From: Acestrorhynchus altus
Lineage: Eukaryota > Chordata > Actinopteri > Characiformes > Acestrorhynchidae
Assembly (NCBI GenBank): GCA_034509495.1
Contig: CM067522.1
Location: forward strand, 17,924,928 to 17,988,927
Direction: 5' to 3'
Length of the DNA stretch: 64,000 nt
Shown: positions 50,171 to 62,708 of the stretch, piece by piece
Numbering within the stretch: the first letter of the stretch is position 1
Layout of the letters: the number at the start of each line of letters is the position of its first letter
The notes under the pieces: model-generated
What the model was told of the DNA's origin: nothing
The model's database searches: none
The model's input: only the letters and a program-made list of their open reading frames with translations
Position numbers and translations under genes: made by a program

Positions 50171-51724
50171 TTATGAATATTTGTATGTGTGTTAGTGTCA
50201 ATATACCGTCCAATAAAAAATGGCGATCCCAAGGCTGTGGCCGAAATGGATCCATCATTAGAATAGCGCTTTACGGGATAGACTATGTTTAGTTTACTAA
50301 GAACTTGTAGAAACACAGATAATTCAGACACTTCCTCATCAGCAATATCCGACAGCAGCGGTTGCATAAGCGAGTGATGTTTAAGCTCCGTACACACATG
50401 AACTGAATTAAAGTTAGTGTTATATATAAACATCTGCTGCGAATAATTTGATTCTGATATCACTGTGATCTTGTGCATCTTGTGATGCATAACATGCCCA
50501 TTTTGACGGTGTAGAATTTGGTTTTGGCTAACAGAGAGCAATTTTGAACAAACATTGCAACATTTATTAGACAAAAAATTTTGCTTCTGAATCGAACTTT
50601 CAGTATTTAAATGCAATACATGGGACTCAGGAATCTGTACTGACCAGCACATATCAAAAGCGGCTGAGTGTATCCATGTAGACCTCGCTCCACTGGTCGT
50701 GAACAGGAGCATCTTTCAGCCGTTTGTTGATCATTAGGTTCACTTCCTGTAACCTGTCAGGAAAGACACAGAAGCAGGAGAATGGCCAGGAGATTAATAG
50801 TGATCACCAGTAAACATGGCTGCGCACTAGGTTTTGTGGCCATTGCACATTATGAGCATCGCATGAGTCATCTGCTGATGTCAAGGTTGTTTACATACAT
50901 ACATTATGTAATAGCAGCAATTTATGGACAGTATAATAACACAGAGACACTGTATTTTACATGCAAAAATACAGCATACAGTATGTTCATAAGATACAGA
51001 TACAGTAAATCATTCAAACAGTGTAGTCTGTAGGTGAAAGCAGCCATATGTCACTTTGCTGGTGTCCAATCACACCCCCTTTTGGGTGAAAAACAAACGC
51101 AGTCATACTGCTGTCACTAAATTGGAAATAGTAGCTCTAAACCTACTGAGTGGCATTTTGCTTGTTCTGCAAAATATCAAACCCTTCTCCAAAGAGTGAG
51201 TGAAGGACAGTAAAAGAAGACATGTGTGGCTTCAGCCCATCCACAGAGAGGATTTTATATCATGATTATCATCATAATAATCCAAATTCAAAGTGGATCC
51301 GACATGATATGACACTTTCGGCCACTGGGTGGGGTCGTTTATCCCCTGTGATGGAAGAATGCTGAAAGGACACTCAGGCCATTTTTCTTTCTTTTTTGCT
51401 ATAAAACTGTGTTGATCATTGACAGTAATGTGATGTAATTGTTGGCTTGGCTGACCACAGGTTTTGGACTCATTATAGTTATAAATAAACAGGGTGCTTA
51501 CATTATGCATTTACAAATTAGACCTAGAGTGTTTTCACCCAAAAATGGGTGTGGCATTACACAATGGCCAAGTACCCAAACTGATCTCACTTATACTATC
51601 AGGGGAGTGATGCCACAGCCATTTCTAACCAGGAGTCCAAGAGACCCAGTTGTTCCGAGTATGATTTTTTAATGTGAATTTTGAACGTACATAATTGCTT
51701 GTTGTCTCTGCATGGGCAGGCTGG

Positions 51725-51777
<53 letters not shown>

Positions 51778-54650
51778 ACCACACAATGCAAATCATTGTG
51801 AGCTTCTGTTAGTTGAGATAATGTAACTGACAGTTGGCGTTCTCCTCTTGACAGGTTCAGCTGTCCAATGACAATAGCAGCTCAAAAATGAAAGTGATTG
51901 TCCAGCTTGTCTTGAAGGAAGCAAATGCCAGCCTTCAACCTCCTAGCACTGCTGGCAGATAGTGCCAGGGGACTAGCTAATGGGTGGGATCTAGAATCAA
52001 CCAATTCACTGCCCATTTTCAGCTCCTCTTACCATACAGGGACACTTTGTAGTTCTGTAACTACAGACTGAAGTCCATCTGTTTGTCTGCAAACATTGTT
52101 ATCCACGTTTCACCCTGTTCTTCAATTGCCAGGACCCCACCGGACCACCACGGGTCATTCTTAGGTGGCGTGTGCTGAGTCGGACACAGCAGTGCTTCTG
52201 TCTCTGACTTTAGTCTCTAGTAGACAACTAGTTATGAGTGTCTACTAGAATTGACAGTCAGTGGACAGTGTTTAAACACTCCAGCATGATCTACTTGAAC
52301 CAGCACAGCACACAGTAACACACCGCCACCAGGCCAGTGTCACCGCAGTGCTGAGAATGACCCACCACTCACATAATACCTGCTCTCTCATATGAAGTTC
52401 TGTGAAGACCTTAATTTCATTGTCTTGTATACAGCTTTAAACCACATTTGTTCTAGATAACTGCTCATTATATGCAGCAGGAAGTCTTACCCTATAATGT
52501 ACATATCTGTGTTACCATCGCCTACGTTCAGCCCCAGCAAGGAAGTGATGTCATCAGGAGGCACAGCTGAGCCCACGTTCCATGTGATTATGTGCAGTCT
52601 GTTGGGAAAGTGAGATGCAATTTAAAACCACCAATGAGCTGTTTAATGGGACGGGAGACAATAACAGAAAAGCAATATATATATACATCTTCCCTTTCAA
52701 AATTCCATCACGGGATTCCTTTAAATAATCCTGTAGAGATGATAAAGTTTCCCTTTTCAAAGCCTGGAGTTTTGTTCCATTATTTCCCCACCGCACACTC
52801 GCAATCTATTAACACAATGATTATTCAACAGTAAGAGAAGCCTCTGGAGAGCAAGAAAGAAAGGTTGGGAATGAGATGTGCACACATGAAAGAGAGGCTG
52901 AGAGAGGCGAAAAGAGCCGAGAGGAGGCAAAGGAACATCCATAAATATCTCCCATTAGCAGCAGGGCTAATAGCTCCTCTGAGACGTGCCTGGGTTTACA
53001 GAAGGCAGGCAGCTTGTTCTACAGATTGGCATGTTGCGTCTTAATGGATGTTGAAAAAGAAACACTTGAGCGCTCAGCTCAAGAGCCTCTATAAGGTAAC
53101 TTCCAGCCTTTGTGCACACTCTGTATCCCTGTGGGTATGTCCTCCAAAATCCCAGAGTAGATTAATGTCATTAGCAGATGCTTTGACTTCTGCACAGGCA
53201 TGCGGTTACTGAAAATGTCTAATTGACTGAATATAAAATGATCTAATTAGTTGTGATTGCTCCTATCCCTTGTGCATCCCGTATCCAGCCCCGATCTATA
53301 CAAAAGTCCAGACCCTGCTCCCTACATTTGTTATCTATCTAGTTGTTCTAGCTCACAATATATCATATATTTCCAAGTAATGACAGATATTGCAAGAGAT
53401 TATATCTCTTAGTTAGCATGGGACCGCCTTGGAATTCTCGTGGAAGAACTGGAAGAGGTGGCTGGGGAGAGGGAGATCTGGCCCTCTTTGCTTGGTTGCG
53501 GTCCCCAGGACCCAGATAAGTGGCAGATGATGGATGGGTGGGTGATTGGATGGATGGATGGAAGGATGGACAGATGGATGGACAGACAGATGGATAAGTG
53601 CACCTCTCTGGACAGAGGCATACATTTTCAGGATATTTTTGATGAAAATGACTTTCTTTCAGTGGGATTTGGTGTGGTTAAATATTCAGGATGCATTTCA
53701 GGCTCTGAGTTGCTCAGCAGTCTAACATTATGATCCAAGGATTGCAGGTTCCAAGGATTGCAGGTTCACACCCAGTACACACCCAGTGCCATGCTGGCCG
53801 ACACAGGCGTCAGTTAGCTGTTATAAAGGTGCTTGGGACTCTGAGCCTGTTGGCTGCCCAGCAATGGTGAATGCAGCAGTTCAAAACGTGGCTGATTTCA
53901 CATGTATCAGAGGAAGCATGTGCTTGTCTTCATGCTCCTCCCTGTCAGGAGCATCGTATATGACAGTGGGAGAGTCCTAATAGGGTTCTAAATTGGAACA
54001 AGTTTTGGACAAAACAATCAGAAACAATCATCCTTGGATCATCTCATAATGATGCTGTTTGTGTTCACCAAAGGCTAATGACACTGAAACAAAACAGGTT
54101 GAAACAGATTCACAGCAGGATTGGGATGATACTGTAACTTTGCATGAAATTACCTGAAATCCTCCACAATCTGAGGTTCAGTGTCAGCTGTCCCAGCCAC
54201 AGAGAGCGCCCTGTGAGGGTGAGGGCCAGAGTCTACAAGTGGTGGTTTGTAGGACGGTGCTTGAGGAAGCGAGGCTGCTCTCATAGAGATGTGGCTCCTG
54301 GCCCCAGAGGCATGCCCAGGACCGTGGGATGTGCCAGCATGGGGCTGGTGTGTTGGACAAGAGGGACGGCTAGGTTTGCTGGGAGCAATTGGGGAACCTG
54401 GAGCAGGTGACCCAGGCTTCTCCTGACTCCGTCTGGGAGATTCTGGTGGTTTGGGCTCCGTCACATCAATGGATCCTTCCACTCGAGGAGTCCTCTGTGG
54501 CCTCCGTGGCCTGACGGGAGCTGTTGGAATTGTGTTGGATGTAGAGGCGGAATCCTCCGAGGCAGGAACATGAGTTGAATCCTCTTTCAGGGCAGCCGGT
54601 TCTGCTGACAATGGAAAAATTCCAGGCTCGGTTTGGCTTTGTTGCTCCAT
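40365..54650 (-). CDS. inpp5j: Phosphatidylinositol 4,5-bisphosphate 5-phosphatase A (INPP5J/PIPP) with one in-frame TGA
   Basis: Twelve coding exons: 54154-54650, 52491-52598, 50645-50753, 47648-47764, 45839-46014, 45531-45642, 44157-44266, 42654-42855, 42410-42547, 41775-41858, 41548-41652 and 40365-40673. They sum to 2067 nt (688 codons plus stop) with GT/AG borders. Residues 1-165 form a proline/serine-rich tail. The 5-phosphatase domain starts near ITWNVG (171-175) and holds WFGDLNFR (340-347), PAWTDRIL (416-423) and SDHKPV (465-470). SKICH (478-586) and an RS-rich C-terminal tail follow. The family removes the 5-phosphate of PI(4,5)P2 and PI(3,4,5)P3 at the plasma membrane and ruffles. 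Codon 235 is TGA (50654-50656) inside an otherwise conserved exon. All else is intact, so the TGA may be a polymorphism or a sequence error. The start ATG lies just after a splice acceptor at 54653. Confidence 0.92.
40905..41505. mobile_element. Tc1-type TIR element, inpp5j last intron
   Basis: The left end ATGCAAAGGTTCGGGTACCC and right end CTGGTGCCCAAACCTCTGAC are inverted, decayed copies of the familiar fish TIR with GGGCACCC. It is non-coding, within 40674-41547. Confidence 0.6.
42990..43830 (+). repeat. Dispersed repeat family D, inpp5j intron
   Basis: It shares AAATTGGAAATAGTAG, CGTCATAATAATCCAAAC, CCACTGGGTGGGGTC and GCTGAAAGGACACTCAG in the same order with 51045-51590. A short extra element (43190-43290, ends GTCAAAATCCACCCC and GGATGGATTTTGACTTGC) is inserted in this copy. 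Confidence 0.65.
44590..45085 (+). pseudogene. Tc1/mariner transposase fossil, inpp5j intron
   Basis: A short open stretch (44877-45080) reads KHGGGCVSWFEAALLQQGLE, a decayed Tc1 catalytic-domain segment. The preceding GTGGTATCACCGTGGCAAGA matches the 35095 copy. Frames are broken; inactive. Confidence 0.7.
46213..46500 (+). repeat. tRNA-derived SINE copy, inpp5j intron
   Basis: It has TGATCCAAGGATTGCAGGTT, GGGTCATGCTGCTTGCC, GGCTGCCCAGCAATGATG and a final CACATGTATCAGAAGAAGCA, parallel to the 53699 and 62709 copies. The head is degraded. Confidence 0.65.
48030..48545 (+). repeat. Dispersed repeat family B, inpp5j intron
   Basis: It has GTTTTCATAGTTTGACATAC, TATTTATAGGAGACAGTCAC and TTTAAACTGGGATTTAATTC in the family B order. 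Confidence 0.7.
49191..49305. repeat. (AC)n and (CT)n microsatellites
   Basis: An AC run at 49191-49212 and a CT run at 49252-49305 lie in one inpp5j intron. Confidence 0.95.
51045..51590 (+). repeat. Dispersed repeat family D, second copy
   Basis: Same blocks in the same order as 42990-43830, without the inserted element. It is followed by GTGTGGCATTACACAATGGC, which parallels GGGGCATTACGCAAAGCC near 43780. Confidence 0.65.
51727..51776. repeat. (CT)n microsatellite
   Basis: About 50 bases of CT repeat in an inpp5j intron. Confidence 0.95.
52130..52392 (+). repeat. Dispersed fish repeat, inpp5j intron
   Basis: It contains CAGCACAGCACACAGTAACA, CACCGCAGTGCTGAGAATGA and CCCACCACTCACATAATACC, a block I know as recurrent in otophysan fish sequence. 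It lies about 100 bases from the exon at 52491. Confidence 0.55.
53530..53600. repeat. (GGAT)n minisatellite
   Basis: Imperfect tandem GGAT/GGAC units on the + strand. Confidence 0.85.
53699..54000 (+). repeat. tRNA-derived SINE copy, inpp5j intron
   Basis: It opens with GGCTCTGAGTTGCTCAGCAG and has a duplicated CCAAGGATTGCAGGTTC. It ends with GTGGGAGAGTCCTAATAGGG, matching the 62709 copy. Confidence 0.7.
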
Positions 54651-57261
54651 TCCTATTGAGGAAAAGTAACACATTCATTGATAGCTTATCATTAATATTA
54701 GCATGTCACTGAAAAATCATTGGTCAAATCAGATGATATTAAATCTTATCTGAATTAGAAACCATGTTATATTTTGTTATATTAAAGATGATATCTTTAT
54801 GGAAGGCCTTTGGCTTCTTAAATATGTAATTACTTGATGTGAACATGCTATCAGAAGTTTAATATCTTGAAAGTGATAAAGTTGTTATCAAAAATTGCCA
54901 ATTTTTTTTTCACTTATTTTTGAATGTGGAGACTTCACATTCAAGATTTAGACTAGATTTCTGAACAAAAAAGTTGCAGATTGGTGTCTATACGTCGAAA
55001 AAATATATGACATTGTATAATACAGATTATTACTGTGACAAAATGTATTCAAAAATTCAGGTGGTCTTAAATTTTTGGCTGATTTTGCCTCTTGGATCCA
55101 TGCCAATCTCTAAAACTGCTTGTCATAGCAGCCCAAAACTCGAAACTATTTGTTCAGGGCCAAAATGACCAACATCTCAGGTGATAAAAACTGCTTTATT
55201 ATATTGGAGTTTAATAACAGGAGCTTCTAAAAACAGTTATAAATTTAATGAAAGTATGATTTTCCAAAGAATTACTCTCAGATGCTTCACTGCAATACAA
55301 GATAGAAAGAGTAGGTTCTGCAGTTTCTAACCGTATGTGACTTGTGCCAGTATGCCGAGGATTTCCTGACTTACAAAGCTGACAACACAAGGTGTGATTC
55401 TGCCCTCACAGTCAGGGCTGAGGGCTGAGAGGGCTACGACATTTTTGAGGGGTTTAGTGAAGGTGGGTCATTTTTTACCCTTAGTAAACAAAAGACAATG
55501 CGATGGTTAAGACAGCTGAGAAATGATCAATGACATACTGTTCAGTACATAGAATCACAATCAAAATGTACTGAAATCTGCTAAATCTAAACGATATCAG
55601 GCAATTTCTAGTTTGGCAAAAAGTCACATTAATATGATTCCCAAACCCAAAATCAGACGAAGTCAGCTAAGTCAGCTCTTGATGCCATCACCCTGTAGGT
55701 GATAAATGCTGAAATCCCTAGAAGTTATTTCTTGTGTTTTTTATCTAATTGACTCACCACGTCACCAGTGGCTGGAAGCCTTTAAGGAGTCTTAGAGAAT
55801 GACAGAACAACTGCAAGCCTCTACAGTCCTGTCTCACTGCTATCAGTGTACCAGCTGCGCTTCTCCACACTACATTTAGCTACTCATATTCTGAGGACAC
55901 AGTGCCCTCAGATGTTTAAACAGGCAAAATATGATGCAAATGCGTATGTACATATGTGTCACTTTGACATTTCTAACGGTTTATAAAGACTACTGAGACA
56001 CATAAAGTCACAGTCCACAACAGTAAATGTCAACTTTGAGAGCATATCATCGCTGTCCAATGGAAAACACACATCTGCAAAGTGGCAGCTTTACAGGAGA
56101 AGGTGAGTTTGAATGGAAGTTAATGTAAAGTTAAGGGTTAAATATATCAATATTTATATTAATATTTATATCGATATCAGGATATAAACACAGTGCAACA
56201 TGGGCTGAGGTTCTCAGCTCCTCCTCTACTCTGCTCCCCTACACCCCCACTCACATACACACTATGGAAGACTTAGACCTAGTGTGTATAAAGAAGAAAT
56301 AAATATAGTTAAATATAGTAAAAGGATCATGTATTTTACCGTATATCATTCAGCTCAAATATATTGGGATATGAATTTATGTCAATATTGTCCATAGCCC
56401 TATGTAAAGAAGAGTAATTATAGAGCATCTCTATTGGTCTTCTCATCCAGAATTATTTATGCAGTGTACAGAGGAGCGACAGGGCTCAAACAATGCAGAC
56501 CTAAAAACATAAAAATGGAGATACGTGTTTCTTACACAGCATCAATATGCAAATGTTGACAATATGTAGACTATACCTTAACCCGTCGTCATCAAATCTG
56601 CTCCTGGTGCTCTGATATCCTGCAGAGCCTCCTGCCTCAAACCCTAATATATCCCACCCACGCCACACAAATACTACCTTCAGAAGTCAAAGAAGAACTT
56701 GATGATCTTAATGAGATGTGTTAAATAAGGGCTGATTTTATCCTGCTATATTATGGTGGGCTGATAGATATAATATGTGGGCGATTTGCATGCGGTCCAA
56801 ATAATAAATGTGAAATTATACACTTTCTGTAGATGAAACAAAATCTGATTGGATGGAATAAAAAAAACAGAAATCCCACAAAACTGCTTGTGTACCTTCT
56901 GGCCAATGAAAGCACATCTCTCATTTTCTGTGGACATCAGAGCTCTAAATTTGGCTTATCAATTCTGCCAGGTTGGTAGCAACAGTCTTATCAGTTTTGA
57001 ACACGGCTTATCAAGCCGGCTCTCAATTGTCGGGGAAAATTACAAACTGTGAAGAGTAAGAGCGCCATCCAAGTCTGTGTGAATACAAAGTACGAATCAG
57101 AAATATGTTCTTTCTGTTACATAAACAAGTCTCTTACTTTCTGTACAAACAGCACTCACAAACACACTCAGCACTCAAACAACACACACCCCAATCATGC
57201 ACATCGTACTCTCTACTGGAAATGACCAACCACCTGAAGGCCTGCATTCAGCACTAGAAGG

Positions 57262-57264
<3 letters not shown>

Positions 57265-57299
<35 letters not shown>
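57265..57299. repeat. (GT)n microsatellite
   Basis: 35 bases of GT repeat followed by a G run. Confidence 0.95.
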
Positions 57300-57301
<2 letters not shown>

Positions 57302-57339
57302 GGGGGTCCACCCATGACAGAATGCCAATCCATATCTGG

Positions 57340-57600
57340 GAATATACACATACATTCACATACATACACACTCACACATACACAGGGCAATTTAGAGTCC
57401 AGGTTTTTGGAATGCAGGTGGAAACCAGAGTGCCCCAGAGGAAACCCACGTACACACAGGGAGAACATCCATTCCAATCAAATTCTGCTATCCACTTTAT
57501 CTACACGTGTACATAACCGACATTTGTACTGTATTGTTACATTGTCACCCACAGGGCCTCAAACCCAAGACCCCAGCCCTGGGAGGTGAATGTATTAACT
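57340..57600 (+). repeat. Dispersed fish repeat, second copy
   Basis: GAGGAAACCCACGTACACAC, GGGAGAACATCCATTCC and CTCAAACCCAAGACC correspond to the 5087-5240 block. Confidence 0.55.
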
Positions 57601-58780
57601 ACCAAGCCCCAAAGGGACAACAGCTCCACTACAGTACCACCATCATTGCTACTCCGGGCCTGTCATGCTGTTAACTGCACAATGCAAAGCAGTCAGAAAA
57701 AAACCCCAAAACATATTTATGTCAAATCCTGTAATATTACTCTAATGCCTCATAAAGTGGTCATTCACACCATCATACTCTTTACTGCTGTTCTATTTTT
57801 ACATATGACCTCAGAAACGGCTAAATGGACATGGTAATGAGATCATGCATATTAATGAAAGATTTCTCCACCTGCTTCGGTGCCATAATGAACTGACAAA
57901 ATTCCTAATCTAATAAATCTAATAAAGGAAGCAGAAGTTAAAGGTGTAAATGGCATCAACATATACACAACACAGAAAATGAATAAATGGGAGCACGCTC
58001 TGTTTGTGTCCTACAAACAATATCAACAAGGTATCAAACATAAGGTACCAAATGTTCTGGATCAGTGCAGACTTCAGTTTAGTTGATCATGGAGCAGCGG
58101 CAGAGCTAGAACATGTGCAAAGCTGTAGTTATTTTCTGACCAGTATACCAGCTTTCACCCGATAGGTGGGTTGGATCAAGGCCAAATCACATTATCACCA
58201 CACAATAGATCCCTCCATGGCTCATTTGGGACTGGATCGAGACCAGCTCCTCTAAAGAGGCTTGATGCAGTTGTTTTGGTCCACATTACAGTGCAATTAC
58301 TGTATCTGCCCAATCAAACTGCATCAGGAGAGAAAAATAAAATCCATAAGTCCTCATATTTAACCCACAAATCAAACTGACTGCTAAAAGTCATTTCTAG
58401 GATAAAACATCCCTCTCTGTCCATGTCGGTTCCCTCTTGTGAGGCAGCACAGGTCTTCACGTTTGTTTTACATCACTAAAAATCACTTCAGTACACCAAC
58501 ACACTGTGTCTTCGCATTTGGTTCGGCAAGCCTGTGCGAGCCAGGAGCAGCTGTCCACACAGATAAGGGTGGACGCAAATGACCCTCACCAATACCAACT
58601 CCAAGCCTGTCATTTACACAGGACTAAATATAGCTTGCATTATTCAGTGGAAAGGAGTCGCACATGCCTACACACTAAAGAAAAGCAGTGGGTTAAGGTG
58701 GCCAGTACATAAGAACAGTACAACAAAGCACAACAACGAGTGTGCATTTTAGCACTGTAGTTCACCTTTACCTAGATTCT

Positions 58781-58830
58781 ACATTTACATTTATGACGTT
58801 AGGACACTCTCATCTAGAGAAACTTACAAA
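58781..58830 (+). repeat. Short dispersed fish repeat fragment
   Basis: ACATTTACATTTATGACGTT followed by TCATCTAGAGAAACTTACAA is a decayed form of a block common in fish DNA. Confidence 0.45.
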
Positions 58831-60159
58831 AGCGCTTTGCTGTTCACTCGGTAAATATCCTTACAATCTTTACACACCTCAAGCTTAGATGCTGCCAAAA
58901 ACAAATGTGAGAATGGAGACCTCAATACCCAACGCTCAGCATAATACACTTCGTCACACAAGACATAGTACAATTATAAACCTTTAATGAGTTAAAGGAA
59001 ATGTGATCATTTTTTTAATTAAAATGATATATTGTGCAGCCCTTCCTTAAATATTATGACACTATATTTTGAACATACTGCCCAGTCGTTCTGTCAGCCT
59101 ACATGAAGGAATGAATGAAACAAGATCCTACACTCGGAGTTACTGAAGCACACTCTTAGTCTGTGAAACAGCCTTTTCAGGCCTGCTTGATGTCACCGTG
59201 GCAACCTTTGGCTGTTCAGAAGAGATAAACTAATAAAAGGTCTTGAGTGGTTTGACGCAGTGATGCAGTGTTGCTTTGCTTTGTCCTCACACACAGACAC
59301 ATATTATACACTCAAAGATCACAGTAGATCAAAAAGGAGATACATTTCTTTAGTACTGAACTGTTACCTCACATGCCTCTTACTAGTCCATCTAAAAAAA
59401 TATATATATATTGTTAAAAGGCTCTGTTGATCAGTTTGTCTTATAGCTCATTAAAACCAGAAATCAAGATTCTCAAATCATAAGTAATTTTTAATTTAAA
59501 TATTGAATAATTACTGATCACAGTATCAACTTTAAAACAGCTTGAAACTGCTTTAAATGTAATTAAAAAGTATATGATCAAAAAAGACAGTTTGATTTTT
59601 TAATGAAACTATCAAAAAGATTTCCATTGTATTCTAATTTTTTGAGATGCACTTGTATATGACGACCTTTCAGTTTTCACTGACTTGTCAAAAGACTAAT
59701 GATGGGATTTGCTTTGTTGGATTTCTTAACTATTCACACCTGGACTGGATTATAGGACTCCCATCTTCATCTCCTGAGTGTAAAGCACAAACTAGTGCAT
59801 GACCAGCTTTCCCCCCCGACTCCTTTCGCAGTGCAAACCCACATCTACCTGCTCTCTGTACTCTTCCATGTTCCAGCTTCACTACTTGACTGTTGGATTG
59901 TGTGTATCTGCCAGGCCTCTGCTGTGGCTGTCTGCGAGATTATGTCGCTTCACTCGTGATGGCTACTGTCAGGCACACAGTTGGATGCATCTATTAATCG
60001 CACATCTTACTTGAGAGCACAGAGAGCAGAAGACTAAAGGGAACAAATGACCAGGCCAGGGAGAAAGACAAAAATAAACACTGACTAGACCGCGAAGCAT
60101 AACTGCAACTCTGTTTTAAAGTCATAATTTCTGCTCAGCTTGAAATTAATTCTTTCAAA

Positions 60160-60530
60160 AGCTCTCACAATATTATTTTTGTTATTTGTGTATCAGTAAT
60201 ACCCCTTCTCAGGACTTTTATTCTGAAATTTGAATACTGTGTGAGCAAAAACAAGAGAGCAAACAGCCCCTTCATTCTCATTCTTATCATTAACCCAATA
60301 TCTGGGTCAGTGACATCATTAGCTCCGCCCCCTCTCACTGATCAGTTAGAGTCTGCATGCAGTTTGAGCATAAACACGTGGACAAAGCAGTAAACATGCA
60401 CTAGAAGACTGCTACGGCATTTTAACTCTAATTTTAATTCCTTGTGGTTAGATACATATATCATGTCTGTAGGTTACTCTGATCCTGAGATATGAAGCCT
60501 AGAAGAACAGCATGCAACTGCCCGCAAAGA
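60160..60530 (+). repeat. Dispersed repeat family B
   Basis: It has CTTCTCAGGACTTTTATTCT, GTCTGCATGCAGTTTGAGCA and GATCCTGAGATATGAAGCCT, all shared with 31425-32045. Confidence 0.7.
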
Positions 60531-60995
60531 GTGAAAAGAACATTACAGGATCACAGTAGCTCAATATCAACTTCGTTGATCAACTTCGTTACGTCTTCGT
60601 CCATGCACGTATTATTTTCCTCAGCGTATGTGGTGACTTATTTAAAATTAGACATGCTGAGTCAGATCAGTAGAGATAAATGTGAGCACTGGGTTAAATT
60701 TAAACCCTCCAAAACTCCTTTACATGGTACACTGAGAAGAAGGTAAAGCTGAGAATTCAAAGATACTTCTAGTATCATAAATGTTGTTTTGAATAAGTAA
60801 ACATAATTAGAATTATCAATAAAAAAAATAATAATAAAAAATTACAAAGTGAAATATTTTAAGCCTTTTTGTTGTACTTGTTATCAGTGTGATGTACATC
60901 TCAGTAAAAAGGAAAAAATGGAATAGATGGAAAAACAGAATTTGTATAAAAATGAAAGTATTAGGGGAAATTTCAATTTTGGGGTAAAAAGAATT

Positions 60996-61011
60996 GGGGG
61001 GGGGGGGGGGG
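60996..61011. repeat. Poly-G run
   Basis: Sixteen consecutive G on the + strand. Confidence 0.95.
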
Positions 61012-61711
61012 TAATGGAACTTTGGGGAATAAATGAACTTTGCATTGCACAATTCATTACATGTCCTGCAATGTGACTGTGTTTGCGCACAGTGTGATAA
61101 TGATGCTGGAACAATATATCGTGCAGCCCTGCAATTTACCTTTTTTTATATATTAACGAACACAATAGTTCATTTGCTTGGGAAAATAACACAACATATC
61201 CAAAAACAACTAAAGACTTGTGCATCTTTTACACTGTAACACAAACATGGTAGGACAGAAACCGCAGCAGATAAAAAAACAATGCCTGAACGACCACTGA
61301 GGAGGAGGAAGACAGAGGCTGCTATCTTCAATCCACACCTCTTACCACCAGTTTAAACCTTCGTGAAAAATGTGATAAATGATCATCAACCGTGATACTA
61401 TATTATATAGTATTATATGGATAATATATTATTATACTATATTATTGTCAACCAAATTCCGTTAGAAAGGAGTATTTGCTAAGATATTTTGAACCCAAGG
61501 CAATGTGTGCACCTCTGGATGCCCAATGAGAACTGCTGTCCAAGCCTGGCCTCACCAAAACATAACCGGAACTGACAGATTGACAAAATATGATGTTATT
61601 TTGAAATCATTCTTGAGTATTTACAAGACAGCTGCCTTATAGGATACCGAGAGTAAATCTCCAACTCCCAGAACCACACACACACAACACTGTTCTCTGA
61701 TAACTGGCATA

Positions 61712-61712
<1 letters not shown>

Positions 61713-61754
<42 letters not shown>
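61713..61754. repeat. (CA)n microsatellite
   Basis: 42 bases of CA repeat. Confidence 0.95.
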
Positions 61755-61758
<4 letters not shown>

Positions 61759-62328
61759 GATCCTGCAAGATGACCTTCAAGAGTTTGCCTTGTCCCTGTT
61801 TTGAGTATGAATAGGCCACGCTGAATTCTTTTGTTATATGGAGACACAGGCTGGTCTGCGTGTCTTTTCACGGGACTGCAAAAGCAGACATTAGACTGTA
61901 AGAACCGTCTACACTTTGCTGGCCCCTGGCTGCACCTGAGGGAGCACTTATGTAAATGCGTAATTGTCTTGCTCAAGTAGGCTACCGTAGGGCAGTGCTT
62001 CCACACATTCACACCAACGCACACACAGCCCTCTTCATCGGCGATAGTAGCAGCTCACAGCAAGTGTGATCAGTCCAGCTACAAGACAATATGCAACATA
62101 CGTCCACAAACACTCAAAACAAAAGATCACAAATGGTATCCAGCCCAATAGCACGCTCCCAGTGACACTTATTTTGTCCCATTATAATAATAACAAACCA
62201 TTTTGTGCAGTTCCAGTAGATTTTCAGGAGCACTTTCATGCTGTGAAGCTCTTTGTAACTGTATCCCAAAGGTGTTCTACTGGATTTAGATTCTGTCACT
62301 AGGAAGAACAAGCTACTCACTGTCGTGC

Positions 62329-62630
62329 TAGGGCTGGGCAGTATGGACAAAAACTCATATCCCCATATATTTTAACTGAATGGTGATTATATGATGTGAA
62401 AAATACAATGTGAAAAAATTACAACAACAAATACTTATTTTGTGGTTTTTTTTTACTATATTTTATATTTACTATCATTTGATCTTCATTTCAGGTTAAT
62501 TTTGCTGTAACATGTTTTCTGCTCAATTGCTTTGCTCCGCCCCCTGCTCTCAGCTGCTCCTCCTCTACACTGCTCCTCTCCGCCCCCACATGCGTTCTCA
62601 CACACACACACACACACCTGTTAGGGTTGC
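62329..62630 (+). mobile_element. AGGGCTGGGC-type MITE, one clear end
   Basis: It begins CTAGGGCTGGGCAGTATGGA and has the inner blocks CATATTTTAACTGAATGGTG-like and CTCCGCCCCCTGCTCTCAGC found in the 16227 copy. The far end is degraded. Confidence 0.55.
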
Positions 62631-62708
62631 ACAATACTGGAGAAACCCTTCTTTGTGATATTTTGTTGTGCAATATGCTTTGCAACATTTAAAAATACAG
62701 ACATTTTG

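Noticed and set aside
50654..50656. Selenocysteine codon in inpp5j
   Set aside because: No family member is a selenoprotein and no SECIS-like element was noticed; nonsense change or sequence error is simpler.
50062..50712. 216-codon open frame on the - strand
   Set aside because: It is a shifted frame across an inpp5j exon and the following intron, partly a GT/CA repeat. The true exon frame differs.
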